Positions 43,251 to 53,278 of a DNA stretch of 64,000 nt are shown piece after piece (positions within the stretch are counted from its first letter, which is position 1; each line of letters starts with the position of its first letter). A program made the translations under genes and the position numbers. The stretch is from Kribbella amoyensis (GTDB taxonomy: Bacteria; Actinomycetota; Actinomycetes; Propionibacteriales; Kribbellaceae): contig NZ_VIVK01000002.1 in the NCBI RefSeq assembly GCF_007828865.1, positions 682,001 through 746,000 on the forward strand, given 5' to 3'. The notes below the pieces were generated by a model that saw only the letters and a list, made by a program, of their open reading frames with translations, was not told the origin of the DNA and made no database searches.

Positions 43251-45845
43251 GTGCGAGCGATACGACGATTCTCCGTCCGCCCTGTCCTGCCCGAGCCGCT
43301 GACCGGCCTCGGCACCCTGGTGAACAACCTGCGCTGGGCCTGGCACCCCGAGACCCAGGACGTCTTCGAGGCTGTCGACCCGCAGCTGTGGCGCAGCACC
43401 GGTGGCGACCCGGTCAAGCTCCTCGGCGAGGTCCCGGCGGCCCGGCTCGACGAGCTGGCGAACGACCCCGCGTTCCTGCGCCGGCTCGAGCTGGCCGTGT
43501 CCGACCTGACCGGGTACGTGTCCGACCACCGCTGGTTCCAGGCCGACGCGGGTTCCCCGGTCAGCTCGGTGGCGTACTTCTCCCCTGAGTTCGGCATCAC
43601 CCACGTGCTGCCGCAGTACTCGGGTGGTCTGGGCATCCTGGCCGGCGACCACCTGAAGGCCGCCAGCGACCTCGGCGTCCCGCTGATCGGTGTCGGGCTG
43701 CTCTACCGGCACGGCTACTTCGCGCAGTCGCTGAACCGCGAGGGCTGGCAGCAGGAGCGGTACCCGCTGGTCGACCCGGACGGGCTGCCGATCACCCTCC
43801 TCCGCGATGGCGACAAGCCGGCCACGGTCACCCTGACCCTGCCGGGCGGCCGGCAGCTGCACGCGCAGATCTGGGTCGCCCAGGTCGGCCGGGTGCCGTT
43901 GCTGATGCTCGACTCCGACATCGAGGAGAACGAGCCCGCCGAGCGCGAGGTCACCGACCGGCTGTACGGCGGCAATACCGAGCACCGGCTGCTGCAGGAG
44001 CTGCTGCTCGGCGTCGGCGGCGTGCGCGCGGTCCGGACGTACTGCCGGATCACCGGCCACGCGGCGCCGGAGGTGTTCCACACCAACGAGGGGCACGCCG
44101 GCTTCCTCGGCATCGAGCGGATCCGCGAGCTCGCCGCCGACCAGGGCCTGGACTTCGACACCGCGCTCGAGGTGGCCCGTGGCGGCACCGTGTTCACCAC
44201 CCACACCCCGGTCCCGGCCGGCATCGACCGGTTCCCGGTCGAGCTGATCCAGCAGCACTTCTCGCCGGACGTGTTCGGCGACGTGCCGATCGACCGGATC
44301 CTCGGCCTCGGTGCCGAGGACTTCGAGGGCGGCGACCCGGGTGTGTTCAACATGGCGATCATGGGCCTGCGGCTGGCCCAGCGCGCCAACGGCGTGTCCA
44401 AGCTGCACGGGGTGGTCAGCCGGGGGATGTTCTCCGGGCTGTGGCCGAGCTTCGACCCGGCCGACGTGCCGATCACCTCGATCACCAACGGCGTGCACGC
44501 GCCGACCTGGGTGGCCCGGGAGATCCACGACCTGACCTACGCCCGGACCGACACGGCCGAGTCCGACGGCATCTTCGAGGGCCTGGACAAGACCACCGAC
44601 GCGCAGATCTGGGAGACCAAGCGGGTTCTGCGGCAGCGGTTCATCGACGACACCCGGGCCCGGGTCCGGGCGTCCTGGCTGAACCGGGGCGCCAGCGAGG
44701 CCGAGCTCGGCTGGGTCGACGAGATCCTCGACCCGGACGTGCTGACGATGGGCTTCGCCCGCCGCGTCCCGTCGTACAAGCGGCTGACGCTGATGCTGCG
44801 CGACCCGGCCCGGCTGAAGGCGCTGCTGCTGCACCCGGAGCGGCCGGTGCAGATCGTCATCGCGGGCAAGGCGCACCCGCACGACGAGGGCGGCAAGAAG
44901 CTGATCCAGGAGATGGTCCGGTTCGCCGACGACCCGGAGATCCGGCACCGGATCGTGTTCGTGCCCGACTACGACATCGCGCTGGCCCAGCCGATGTACC
45001 CGGGCTGCGACGTCTGGCTGAACAACCCGCTCCGCCCGTACGAGGCGTGCGGCACGTCCGGTATGAAGGCTGCGCTGTGCGGTGCGCTCAACCTGTCCAT
45101 CCGGGACGGCTGGTGGGACGAGTGGTACGACGACGAGTTCGGCTGGGCGATCCCGTCCGCGGAGGGGATCGAGGACACCGACCGCCGCGACGACCTCGAG
45201 GCGCACGCGCTGTACGACCTGATCGAGAAGCAGGTCGCGCCGCGGTTCTACGACGGTGAGGTGCCGGGCCGCTGGATCGAGATGCTGCGGCACACGATCA
45301 AGGAGCTCGGCCCGAAGGTGCTCGCCACCCGGATGGTCCGCGACTACGTCGAGCAGCTGTACGTCCCGGCCGCGCGCTCGTCGCGGCAGCTGAACGCGAC
45401 GTACGACGGCGCTCGGGACCTGGCCGGCTGGAAGCGCAAGGTCCGCGAGGCCTGGCCGCAGGTCCGGGTCGACCACGTGGAGCTGCAGGGACTCGGCGAC
45501 GTGCCGCAGCTCGGCACCACGGTCGGCATCCGCGCGTTCGTGTCGCTGGGTGAGCTGACGCCCGAGGACATCGACGTCGAGGCGCTGCACGGCCGGGTCG
45601 ACTCGGCCGACGAGATCAAGGACGCGGTCGGCGTCTCGCTGCGGCTGGCCGAGACCTACGAGGGCAACCGGCACCGGTTCGAGGGCGAGCTGAAGCTGGA
45701 CCGCACCGGCCCGTTCGGCTACACCGTCCGGGTGCTGCCGAAGAACGGCATGCTGGCCAGCTCCGCCGAGCTCGGTCTGGCCGCCGGCCCGTCCGACCCC
45801 GACGACCCGGAGTCCCCGGACCTGCCGGCCGGCTCGGAGTTCTGA
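43251..45845 (+). CDS. glgP: Alpha-glucan phosphorylase
   Basis: Glycogen/maltodextrin phosphorylase of family GT35, 864 residues; it releases glucose 1-phosphate from alpha-1,4 glucan using PLP. GTG 43251 is chosen because the protein then begins VRAIRRFSVRPVLPEPL, the usual start in actinobacteria; ATG 43203 would add 16 residues. Key motifs: YFSPEFGITHVLPQYSGGLG, VFHTNEGHAGFLGIER, TTHTPVPAGIDRF, and the PLP-lysine motif ACGTSGMKAALCGALNLSI. Its length agrees with the short actinobacterial type. The gene ends at a strong bidirectional terminator. Confidence 0.96.
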   Translation: MRAIRRFSVRPVLPEPLTGLGTLVNNLRWAWHPETQDVFEAVDPQLWRSTGGDPVKLLGEVPAARLDELANDPAFLRRLELAVSDLTGYVSDHRWFQADAGSPVSSVAYFSPEFGITHVLPQYSGGLGILAGDHLKAASDLGVPLIGVGLLYRHGYFAQSLNREGWQQERYPLVDPDGLPITLLRDGDKPATVTLTLPGGRQLHAQIWVAQVGRVPLLMLDSDIEENEPAEREVTDRLYGGNTEHRLLQELLLGVGGVRAVRTYCRITGHAAPEVFHTNEGHAGFLGIERIRELAADQGLDFDTALEVARGGTVFTTHTPVPAGIDRFPVELIQQHFSPDVFGDVPIDRILGLGAEDFEGGDPGVFNMAIMGLRLAQRANGVSKLHGVVSRGMFSGLWPSFDPADVPITSITNGVHAPTWVAREIHDLTYARTDTAESDGIFEGLDKTTDAQIWETKRVLRQRFIDDTRARVRASWLNRGASEAELGWVDEILDPDVLTMGFARRVPSYKRLTLMLRDPARLKALLLHPERPVQIVIAGKAHPHDEGGKKLIQEMVRFADDPEIRHRIVFVPDYDIALAQPMYPGCDVWLNNPLRPYEACGTSGMKAALCGALNLSIRDGWWDEWYDDEFGWAIPSAEGIEDTDRRDDLEAHALYDLIEKQVAPRFYDGEVPGRWIEMLRHTIKELGPKVLATRMVRDYVEQLYVPAARSSRQLNATYDGARDLAGWKRKVREAWPQVRVDHVELQGLGDVPQLGTTVGIRAFVSLGELTPEDIDVEALHGRVDSADEIKDAVGVSLRLAETYEGNRHRFEGELKLDRTGPFGYTVRVLPKNGMLASSAELGLAAGPSDPDDPESPDLPAGSEF

Positions 45846-45859
45846 CAGGTCCCATGCAC

Positions 45860-45901
45860 CACGAGGGGCGCCACCCGACAACGGGGGTGGCGCCCCTCGT
45901 G
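45860..45901. terminator. Bidirectional terminator between glgP and the heparinase-like gene
   Basis: Perfect 17-base stem CACGAGGGGCGCCACCC (45860-45876) and GGGTGGCGCCCCTCGTG (45885-45901) with an eight-base loop, between two convergent stops. Confidence 0.88.
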
Positions 45902-45923
45902 CATGTCCTCACGGTTGCCGTGG

Positions 45924-48900
45924 TCACGCCCTCCACTGCCGGGTGACCGGGATCCGGGCCGCCGCGCCGACGGCGACGTCGTACCGGTAGCCGGCGTCCG
46001 GGTCCGTCCCGAGGTAGCTGCGGATCAACGTGGTCTCGCCGAGATCCAGCTCGACCGTCCGGCCACCGGATTCGCGCGCACCCACGATCCGGTACACCGC
46101 GTTCCGGACCCCGTCGTTGTCCACGTACACGTACTGCCCGGCGAGACCGGCGATCGTCCCGGCGGGCGGCTTCGCGGGCAGGGTCAGGACCAGCCGGTTG
46201 GTGGAACTCAGCTCCCGGGTGAAGTCCTGCACGGTCCCCGTGAGAGCCGGTGCCGGAGCGGTCATCGCGGCCGCGGCACCAGGAGCCGGCAGCCCCGGAT
46301 TCAGCAAGGTCGACCCGTGGCTGAACGCGAACTCCCCACGCCCTTGCCGAACCGCGAGCACCCCGAACGAACCACGGAAGGTGAACTGCCCGTCGACCCG
46401 GAAGGTCAGGTCGGTCCGCAGCGAGCCGATCACGTAGTCGGTCCGGCCGTTGGCGAGCTCCACCTTCACCGCGGCCACTTCGTGCTCGGCCCAGGTGCCG
46501 TCGTCGGACGTCACCGGGACCCGGCTGATCCGGCTGATGACCGGGGTCCCGACGTACGGCTCGAACACCGTGACGAACTGGCTGGCCAGATTCGTCCCGC
46601 GCCGCCGCCCGATCAGGTACCGCAGGCTCTTCGGGTTGCCCGGCTTGTTCCGGGGCGGCACGCCGTCGGCCAGCGCGACCTCCTCGAACTCGGTCAGCAG
46701 GGTTGCCCGCAGATGCAGGTCCGGGTCGGTCGGATGCACGTTCCAGGTGTCCTTGACCGCGTAGTCGAGGGTGAACCCGGGAGCCGGCGCCGTCGCCCGC
46801 GAGACGTTGCCGAGCCAGTCGAACCCGTTCGCCGTCGGCCGGGCGGGCGCGGTGTCGGGCGGCTGCTGGATGGTGGGTCCCGCGTACGTCCCGGTCGGTT
46901 GTGCGACCAGGTCGAGGCCGGTACTGGTCACCGGCCCCTCGGCGGCGTGCAGGGAGAAGTGGTGTTGGTTGCCTCCGGCAACGCGGAAGACGTCGACCGC
47001 GTACGCGTTCTGCGCGTCCACCCGGATCAGCGCCGTCGCCCGCCGGTACAGCGACGCCTGCGAGTACACGGCGGGGGCCGCGACGTCGGCGAACTTCACG
47101 TTCTCCCCGTCGGCGAACCCCATCGGCAGGCCGACGATGTTGGGCTTCTGCGGGGACGCGTCGACCACCACCGTGTTGTGCGCGATCGTGTTGCCGTTCC
47201 ACTCCGCGCGCCGGTTCGACCGGTCCGCGAACTCCGGGTAGCCGAGGTCGGGGAGCAGGTCGACGCCGAACGCCCACAGCCCCAGGTTGAGGGTGTCCTT
47301 GTGCCCGTGCCCGGCGGTGCGCCCGTAGTACAGGCTCGCCGCCCGGCCCTGCGCATCGCTGCCGTCGCGGAGTGCGGCGAACCCGTACCCGGTGTGGTTG
47401 TGGCTCTTGAGCGCGAGCGGACCGGTGTGCTCGACGATCTGCTGGATCTTCTCGGCCGTCCCGGCGACGTCGGTGCTGTAGAGATCGCCGTACAGCCCGT
47501 CGGCACTGTTCCCGTTCAGCAGGTACGCCGCCTGCGCGTCCTCGGGTCGCTGGTACCGCTCGAAGGCGCGCACGTGGTCCCGGGCCGTGCCGAGCAGACC
47601 CGGGTTACCGGTCGAGCCGCTGTCCCCGATCGGCGGCACGTACCGGTTCAGCATGGTCGGTGCGAGCCGGGCCCGGTGCATCATCGCGAACTTCGGATGC
47701 GCGTACAGATCCGCGGTCGGGTAGCGCGAGTACCCGGCCAGGATGTCGGCGATGCCCTTGACCTGGTCGATCCACAGGTCGTTGTAGTGCGGCGCGGCCT
47801 CGTTGCCGTTGCCGTCGCGGTCCACGTCGTCGACCAGGGTCCCGGACACGTCGCCGCCGGTGATCTCCTTGCGCGTCGGCGTGTTGATGAACTCGCCGGG
47901 CTGGAAGACGAAGTCGATCCACTGCGGTGAGGCCACCGGGTCGTCGAGGACCACGGCCGCCATCGCGAGCGTCGACTGGTGCATACCGAAGTTGCCGCGG
48001 ATCTTGGCGGCCCGGACGGCCGGCTCGATCTGGCGCAGCACGCCGGTCTCGATGTTGGCCCGGATCGCGGCCGGGCTGTCCTTGGCCGGTAGCCCGTACC
48101 CGGTCGCCTTCGCGGCCAGGAACGGGACCACACCGGCCTCGTCCGTGGTCGCGATCGCGGGGAAGAACGCGTCGTACGCCGCGGCCACGTCCCGGATCAG
48201 CGAGGTCTCCCAGATCGAGCCGATCACCTTGCCGAGACCGGTCAGGCCGTCGGAGTGCAGGTACCCCTCGCTGCGCGGGTACGGCGCGGTGTCCATCGCC
48301 GGGTAGACGTCGGCGATCCGGTCCAGCATCACCAGGCCCGCGTGGGCGTGCCGCAGGTCGCCGGTGAGCAGGTACGCGTCCCGCAGCGTGGCCAGATGGC
48401 CCACCACCGAGGTCGGCCCGTACCAGGCGAACCAGTGGTTGTAGTACGCCGCGAACGTCCACTTGTTGCCGTCGGCATCGATCCAGCCGAACCCGTCCTC
48501 GACGCCCCAGTCCGGGCCGCGCTCGGGGTAGAGCGTGTTCACCAGGTACTGCGGGTCGCCCCGGTCGCGGTCGAAGTTGCCGTGCTCGTCCAGGCCGCTC
48601 TGGTAGAACGCCCAGAAGTCGTTGGTGGGGAACACGTAGTCGCTCGACGGGTCGACCAGCTTCCACGGACGTCCGTAAGGGTCCGCCCGCCACGGGTAGT
48701 TGCCGAACTCGTAGATGTCCGTGCCCGTGATCGGCGAGCCGAGCAGCTGGTTCACGGCGTAGCTGCGGGGGAGACCCTGGGTGGTCACCGCTGACCAGAT
48801 CCAGTCGTCGCCCTTGCCGAGCAACCGGTCGGCGCCGGTCACCGCGGTGTCGCGGAGCTGCTGCGCCCAGGCGTACCGGGCGACGTTCTCGCGGGCGGCA

Positions 48901-49091
48901 CGGACCCGCTCGGCCGTGTAGTAGGTGGTGGCCGTCTTGACCGGTCCGGCCGCCGGGGTGGCCGGAAGTCCGGCGGCGGCTGCGCTGGTGGCGGTGCCGA
49001 GGACGGTCCAGCTCGGCACGGCCGCGGCGGCGCCGGCCAGGACCGAGCCGCGCAGGACCGTGCGGCGGGAGAGGGGAGGTTCGTGAGTCAT
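45924..49091 (-). CDS. Secreted heparinase II/III family protein (polysaccharide lyase-like)
   Basis: Exported protein of 1055 residues. A Tat signal (LSRRTVLRGSVLAGAAAAVP) opens it. Residues ~60-480 form an alpha/alpha toroid, and from ~480 a heparinase II/III-type beta-sandwich begins with GRTAGHGHKDTLNLGLWAFG, where the His-x-His..Asp set is typical of the family's metal or catalytic site; NGNTIAHNTVVVDAS and HHFSLHAAEGP follow. Such proteins cleave uronate-containing polysaccharides by beta-elimination; the polymer cannot be named. It is larger than ordinary family members because of an extra ~200-residue C-terminal beta region. AAGGAG precedes ATG 49091. Divergent from an aminotransferase gene. 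Confidence 0.88.
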   Translation of the reverse strand: MTHEPPLSRRTVLRGSVLAGAAAAVPSWTVLGTATSAAAAGLPATPAAGPVKTATTYYTAERVRAARENVARYAWAQQLRDTAVTGADRLLGKGDDWIWSAVTTQGLPRSYAVNQLLGSPITGTDIYEFGNYPWRADPYGRPWKLVDPSSDYVFPTNDFWAFYQSGLDEHGNFDRDRGDPQYLVNTLYPERGPDWGVEDGFGWIDADGNKWTFAAYYNHWFAWYGPTSVVGHLATLRDAYLLTGDLRHAHAGLVMLDRIADVYPAMDTAPYPRSEGYLHSDGLTGLGKVIGSIWETSLIRDVAAAYDAFFPAIATTDEAGVVPFLAAKATGYGLPAKDSPAAIRANIETGVLRQIEPAVRAAKIRGNFGMHQSTLAMAAVVLDDPVASPQWIDFVFQPGEFINTPTRKEITGGDVSGTLVDDVDRDGNGNEAAPHYNDLWIDQVKGIADILAGYSRYPTADLYAHPKFAMMHRARLAPTMLNRYVPPIGDSGSTGNPGLLGTARDHVRAFERYQRPEDAQAAYLLNGNSADGLYGDLYSTDVAGTAEKIQQIVEHTGPLALKSHNHTGYGFAALRDGSDAQGRAASLYYGRTAGHGHKDTLNLGLWAFGVDLLPDLGYPEFADRSNRRAEWNGNTIAHNTVVVDASPQKPNIVGLPMGFADGENVKFADVAAPAVYSQASLYRRATALIRVDAQNAYAVDVFRVAGGNQHHFSLHAAEGPVTSTGLDLVAQPTGTYAGPTIQQPPDTAPARPTANGFDWLGNVSRATAPAPGFTLDYAVKDTWNVHPTDPDLHLRATLLTEFEEVALADGVPPRNKPGNPKSLRYLIGRRRGTNLASQFVTVFEPYVGTPVISRISRVPVTSDDGTWAEHEVAAVKVELANGRTDYVIGSLRTDLTFRVDGQFTFRGSFGVLAVRQGRGEFAFSHGSTLLNPGLPAPGAAAAMTAPAPALTGTVQDFTRELSSTNRLVLTLPAKPPAGTIAGLAGQYVYVDNDGVRNAVYRIVGARESGGRTVELDLGETTLIRSYLGTDPDAGYRYDVAVGAAARIPVTRQWRA

Positions 49092-49242
49092 CTGCTGGAC
49101 TCCTTGACCCGAGTGAGTTACGGATGGCAGTGTGACGCTATTACGGACGACCGATACAGGCAATGTGTCGGGCGCATTATTCCCACCAGGCTGCTCGCGC
49201 CGGGCCGGCCGCCCGGGCTCGACCGACGAGGAGTAGTTGCAC

Positions 49243-50544
49243 ATGGCAAGGAATCTGACGAACGCCGCGGCCCTGTTCGGGTCGGCGCGGAAGGTGATCG
49301 CCGGTGGGGTATCTAGCGACGCCCGCCGCTCCGCCGGGACGCCGCTGTACGTCGACCACGCGGCCGGGTCCCGGCTCTGGGACGTGGACGGCAACTCCTA
49401 CCTCGACTACGTGCTGGGCCAGGGCCCGTCCGTCCTCGGACACTGCCCACCCGAGGTGGTCGGGGCCGTCGCCGACCAGGCCGGCCGTGGCATGTCGTAC
49501 GCCGCGCAGCACCGGCTCGAGATCGAGGTCGCGGAGCGGCTCTGCTCGATGGTGCCGTCGGCCGAGCTGGTCAGGTTCAACAGCGTCGGGTCCGAGGCAG
49601 TGCACGGCGCGCTGCGGCTGGCGCGGGGCCACACCGGGCGGCCGAAGGTGCTGAAGTTCGAGGGGCACTACCACGGCTGGTTCGACCCGGTGCTGTACTC
49701 CCTGCACCCCGCGCTCGACCAGGCCGGTTCCGCCGACGCGCCCGTCCCGGTGCCTGGGACCCTCGGTCAGCCGCCGTCGGCCGAGGGCGATCTCGTCGTG
49801 GTCCGCTGGAACGACCTCGACGCGCTGAAAGCCACCATGGCCGAGCACCGCGGCGAGCTCGCGGCCGTGATCATGGAGCCGATCCTGTGCAACAGCGGCG
49901 CGATCCTGCCGTCGCCCGGCTACCTCGAAGGGGTCCGGGACCTGTGTGACGAGCACGGCACGTTGCTGATCTTCGACGAGGTGATCACCGGGTTCCGGGT
50001 CGCACCCGGTGGCGCCCAGGAACTCCTCGGCGTGACGCCCGACCTGGCCACCTTCGGCAAGGCGATGGCCGGTGGCATGCAGGCGTCGGCGCTCGTCGGC
50101 CGCGCCGCCGTGATGGAGACGATCGCGTCCGGCAAGGTCGGCCACGCCGGTACCTTCAACTCGCACCCGGTGGCGATGGCCGCGGCGAACGCCACCCTGA
50201 CGATCCTGGACGAGCAGCGCGACGCGCTGTACGGCCGGCTGGAGACGAACGGCCGCCGGCTGATGGCCGGGCTGCGCGAAGCCGCCGCCGCGGCCGGGAT
50301 CCCGTTGCTGGTCGACGGAGTCGGGGCCGCGTTCCAGACCTACTTCACCGAGGCCACCGAGGTGCGCGACTACCGGGACTTCGCCGGGATCGACCGCGCG
50401 CTGGCGGCCCGGTTCCACGCCGAACTGCAGGACCGCGGGGTCAACATCGTGCCGCGCGGTCTGTGGCTGTTGTCGACCGCGCACACCGAGGACGACATCG
50501 AGGAGACGCTGCGGGCGGTGACCGCCGCCCTGGCCGCGCTCTGA
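49243..50544 (+). CDS. Class III aminotransferase / glutamate-1-semialdehyde aminomutase-like
   Basis: PLP enzyme of 433 residues in the class III aminotransferase family, close to glutamate-1-semialdehyde aminomutases. Motifs: LWDVDGNSYLDYVLGQGP, SVGSEAVHGALRLARGHTG, KFEGHYHGWFD, LIFDEVITGFRVAPGGAQ and the PLP-lysine motif LATFGKAMAGGMQ. No haem biosynthesis gene is near, so it is more likely a catabolic transaminase, perhaps for an amino sugar or amino acid from the degraded polymer. ATG 49243 follows GAGGAG at 49228-49233. Confidence 0.9.
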   Translation: MARNLTNAAALFGSARKVIAGGVSSDARRSAGTPLYVDHAAGSRLWDVDGNSYLDYVLGQGPSVLGHCPPEVVGAVADQAGRGMSYAAQHRLEIEVAERLCSMVPSAELVRFNSVGSEAVHGALRLARGHTGRPKVLKFEGHYHGWFDPVLYSLHPALDQAGSADAPVPVPGTLGQPPSAEGDLVVVRWNDLDALKATMAEHRGELAAVIMEPILCNSGAILPSPGYLEGVRDLCDEHGTLLIFDEVITGFRVAPGGAQELLGVTPDLATFGKAMAGGMQASALVGRAAVMETIASGKVGHAGTFNSHPVAMAAANATLTILDEQRDALYGRLETNGRRLMAGLREAAAAAGIPLLVDGVGAAFQTYFTEATEVRDYRDFAGIDRALAARFHAELQDRGVNIVPRGLWLLSTAHTEDDIEETLRAVTAALAAL

Positions 50545-50617
50545 CGGTCATCACGGGGGAGTACCGAAGCCGTTCCCTTCGAGTTCTGCCGTACCCCGAT
50601 CCGCTGGAGGTAGCCCG

Positions 50618-52234
50618 ATGCAGTCCTTCCGCCCATCCGGACCGAACCGCCGTGACTTCCTGCGCGTGAGCGGCCTGACCGCCGCTGGCGTGATGGCCGG
50701 TTCTAGTCTGCTGACCCCGTCCGCGCACGCCGCGACGGTCGACTACACCGCCCGCCGGACCTTCGACGACTGGGACCGCCTGTTCCAGCAGGGGTCACCC
50801 GGTCAGCCGGACCAGCCCAACGACAACACCAACGCCGACGGCCGGTCCGGGATGCTGGCGTGGAGCCAGTCGTACGTGCTGCTCGGCCTGGTCCGGATGT
50901 ACGAGACCTACAAGGCCCCGTACTACCTGGACCGGCTGATCGAGAACATCGACCAGGTGCTGTCGGTTCGCGACAGCGAGCGCGGCGTGACCGACTACCG
51001 CGGCCGGTCCGAACCGGCCTGGCGCGCCGACCACCCGTACACGGTCGGCTTCACCACCTTGAAGGACGCCGACGGCCGGCCGACGCTCGAGGTCCGGTCG
51101 GGCTTGTCGTACGCCGACACCACGACCGTGTCGGTCCAGGCCGGGTCCCGGGCCGGGACCTTCACGCTGAAGTTGGTGAACACGCAGACCAACCGGACCG
51201 AGACGGCTGCGAACCTGACGATGGACCCGTCGAGCCCGGACTACGCGGTCACGCGGGTGTACCAGGCGCCGATCGGCCCGCTGATGGTGACCGTTCGCGA
51301 TGTCCGGGAGAGTCCGGCGGCCGCGGGCGATCCGGTGACCGGGAGCTTCCCGTTGCTGTCGGCACCGGTCATCTTCGCCGTCCACACCGGCATGATCACG
51401 TACCCGATCGCGAGCTTCGTCCGGATCGTCCGGCAGAGCCCACCCTTGCTCGCGAATCCGCGGTACCGGGCGAAGGCGGCCGAGTACCTGGCCGCGGTCC
51501 GGGACGCGGTCGCCGTGCACGACTGGGAGTACCGCGAGACCGACGGCGAGGGGTGCCTGATCTGGCCGAAGAGCCAGCCGTTGCCGTACGACGGGTGCGA
51601 GCAGCCGCTCAACCAGTCGGTCGGGCTCGGCCAGACCCTGGTCGAGCTGGCGATCGTGACCGGCGACCCGACGTACCGGCGCAAGGTCGCGGCGATGGCG
51701 AAGATGTTGTCGCGGCAGCTCGCCGTGGACGCCGGTGGTGCGTACAGCTGGCACTACTGGCCTGCCGGCGGTCACGTCTACGACGGGTTCGCCAAGACCG
51801 GTTCGCCGGCGACCGACGTGTCCGTCTTCACGCCGGAGGGCCGGGGCGCGAAGCAGTTCGAGGACATCAGCCACGGTGCGATCGACGTCGAGTTCGCGGT
51901 CCGGGCGTTCCGGGCCAAGCTGGGCTTCACCGGCCAGGACATGGTCCGGCTCGCCCGGACATACACGCAGAACGTGGCGATGACCGACGCGGCCGGGTTG
52001 CCCTCGATCCACACCACGGTCGCCGGGACCGGGACGGGTGCGGCCTCGGTCGCGCACCAGGCGCCGCGCTGGATGCAGGTGGCGCCATGGAGCCCGGAGG
52101 TGCACCGGCACAGCCTCGCGCTGTACGACCGGTACCGGCCGACGCCCGAGGTCGACGGTCAGCAGGCGATCGGGTTCGGCTGGTTGCTCGGCAACGTCGC
52201 CTACCTCAACTGGGGCGCGAAGTTCGGCGCCTGA
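50618..52234 (+). CDS. Secreted Tat-signal protein, probably alpha/alpha-toroid glycan-active
   Basis: Exported protein of 538 residues. Tat signal NRRDFLRVSGLTAAGVMAG, cut near residue 40. The rest is helix-rich with alternating aromatic helices (WSQSYVLLGLVRMYETYKAP, NQSVGLGQTLVELAIVTGDP, AIDVEFAVRAFRAKLGF) suggesting an alpha/alpha toroid, interrupted by a beta-rich insert at ~145-230. I cannot assign a family. Position between lyase-like, aminotransferase and oxidoreductase genes suggests polysaccharide processing. GGAGGTAG precedes ATG 50618. Confidence 0.75.
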   Translation: MQSFRPSGPNRRDFLRVSGLTAAGVMAGSSLLTPSAHAATVDYTARRTFDDWDRLFQQGSPGQPDQPNDNTNADGRSGMLAWSQSYVLLGLVRMYETYKAPYYLDRLIENIDQVLSVRDSERGVTDYRGRSEPAWRADHPYTVGFTTLKDADGRPTLEVRSGLSYADTTTVSVQAGSRAGTFTLKLVNTQTNRTETAANLTMDPSSPDYAVTRVYQAPIGPLMVTVRDVRESPAAAGDPVTGSFPLLSAPVIFAVHTGMITYPIASFVRIVRQSPPLLANPRYRAKAAEYLAAVRDAVAVHDWEYRETDGEGCLIWPKSQPLPYDGCEQPLNQSVGLGQTLVELAIVTGDPTYRRKVAAMAKMLSRQLAVDAGGAYSWHYWPAGGHVYDGFAKTGSPATDVSVFTPEGRGAKQFEDISHGAIDVEFAVRAFRAKLGFTGQDMVRLARTYTQNVAMTDAAGLPSIHTTVAGTGTGAASVAHQAPRWMQVAPWSPEVHRHSLALYDRYRPTPEVDGQQAIGFGWLLGNVAYLNWGAKFGA

Positions 52235-52237
52235 CGG

Positions 52238-53266
52238 TCAGCCGACGCTGACGCGATGGCCGGTGTCGAGAGCCTCGTGCGCGGCCGCCAGCACGGCGGT
52301 GACGTGGCGGGAGCTCTCGATCCCGGCCAGCGGTTCGCGGCCGGTCCGGACGCAGTCCACGAAGTGCTCGACGGCGAACGGGTACGACCCGCGCAGGACG
52401 CCGTGGATCTCGCTCTCGATCATCGTCCGCGGATAGCTGAAGGACTCCGGGGTCGCCGCGAGCACGCCCTCCTTCTGCCGGTCCACGTGCACCGTGCCGC
52501 CCTCGGCGACGACGCTGAGGTAGCTGTCGATCATGGTCGGGAACGTCTCCGGATTGACCCAGCCCGATTCGAAGGTCGCCACCGCGCCGTTGCCGAACCG
52601 GGCCTGGATGACGATCGCGTCCGGGGTGTCGATCCCACGGGCCGCGAGCAACCCGGTCCGCCCCATCGCCTGTACCTCGGTCACCTCACTGCCGAACAGC
52701 CAGCTGACCAGGTCGATGTCGTGGCCGGACAGGAACCACGCGCAGGTGGTCCGCTCGGCCCAGCGCAGCATCGAGGTCGGGACGTCGATGGTGTCGTGCT
52801 TGCGGGAGTACCCGCTGATCGGGGCGCCCATCGTGGTGAGCAGCTGCTTGGCCTTCGCGTTCACCGGCAGCCAGCGATGGTTGTACAGGCACATCGCCTT
52901 GACCTCGGCGTCGCGGACGGCGGCCACCATCCGGTCCGCGTCGGCGAGGGAGGTCGCCAGCGGCTTCTCGATGAGGACGTGCAGGCCGGCCGCCGCGGCC
53001 GCGACGGTCGGATCCGCGTGCAGGTGGTCCGGCGTCATCACGGCGACCGCGTCGCACTCACCGGACGCGATCAGGGCCTCGTAGTCGTCGTACGCGGTCA
53101 CCTTGCTGCCCTGCAACGCCTGCTGCTCGGCGGCGAGCCCGTCGGCGCTGGCGCGGGTACGGCTGCTCACCGCGGTGACGGTTGCGTACGGGGTCTGGGC
53201 GAGGACCTTGCCGGTGAGGGCGGCCATCGCGCCGGTCCCGACCAGCCCGAACCGGACCTGCTCCAT
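52238..53266 (-). CDS. Gfo/Idh/MocA family oxidoreductase
   Basis: NAD(P)-dependent sugar-type oxidoreductase of 342 residues. N-terminal Rossmann fold (RFGLVGTGAMAALTGKVLA), MTPDHLHADPTVAAAAAGLH and the conserved HVLIEKPLATSLADAD with the catalytic Lys, then the C-terminal alpha/beta domain (GHDIDLVSWLFG, His/Asp pair). It acts on cyclic polyols or sugars; substrate unknown. GAGAGGA precedes ATG 53266. It follows the FAH-family gene by 12 bases on the same strand. Confidence 0.93.
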   Translation of the reverse strand: MEQVRFGLVGTGAMAALTGKVLAQTPYATVTAVSSRTRASADGLAAEQQALQGSKVTAYDDYEALIASGECDAVAVMTPDHLHADPTVAAAAAGLHVLIEKPLATSLADADRMVAAVRDAEVKAMCLYNHRWLPVNAKAKQLLTTMGAPISGYSRKHDTIDVPTSMLRWAERTTCAWFLSGHDIDLVSWLFGSEVTEVQAMGRTGLLAARGIDTPDAIVIQARFGNGAVATFESGWVNPETFPTMIDSYLSVVAEGGTVHVDRQKEGVLAATPESFSYPRTMIESEIHGVLRGSYPFAVEHFVDCVRTGREPLAGIESSRHVTAVLAAAHEALDTGHRVSVG

Positions 53267-53278
53267 GGCGGCGTCCTC

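Noticed and set aside
49243..50544. hemL of tetrapyrrole synthesis
   Set aside because: The sequence is aminomutase-like, but the neighbourhood is glycan catabolism with no haem genes, so the symbol is not justified.
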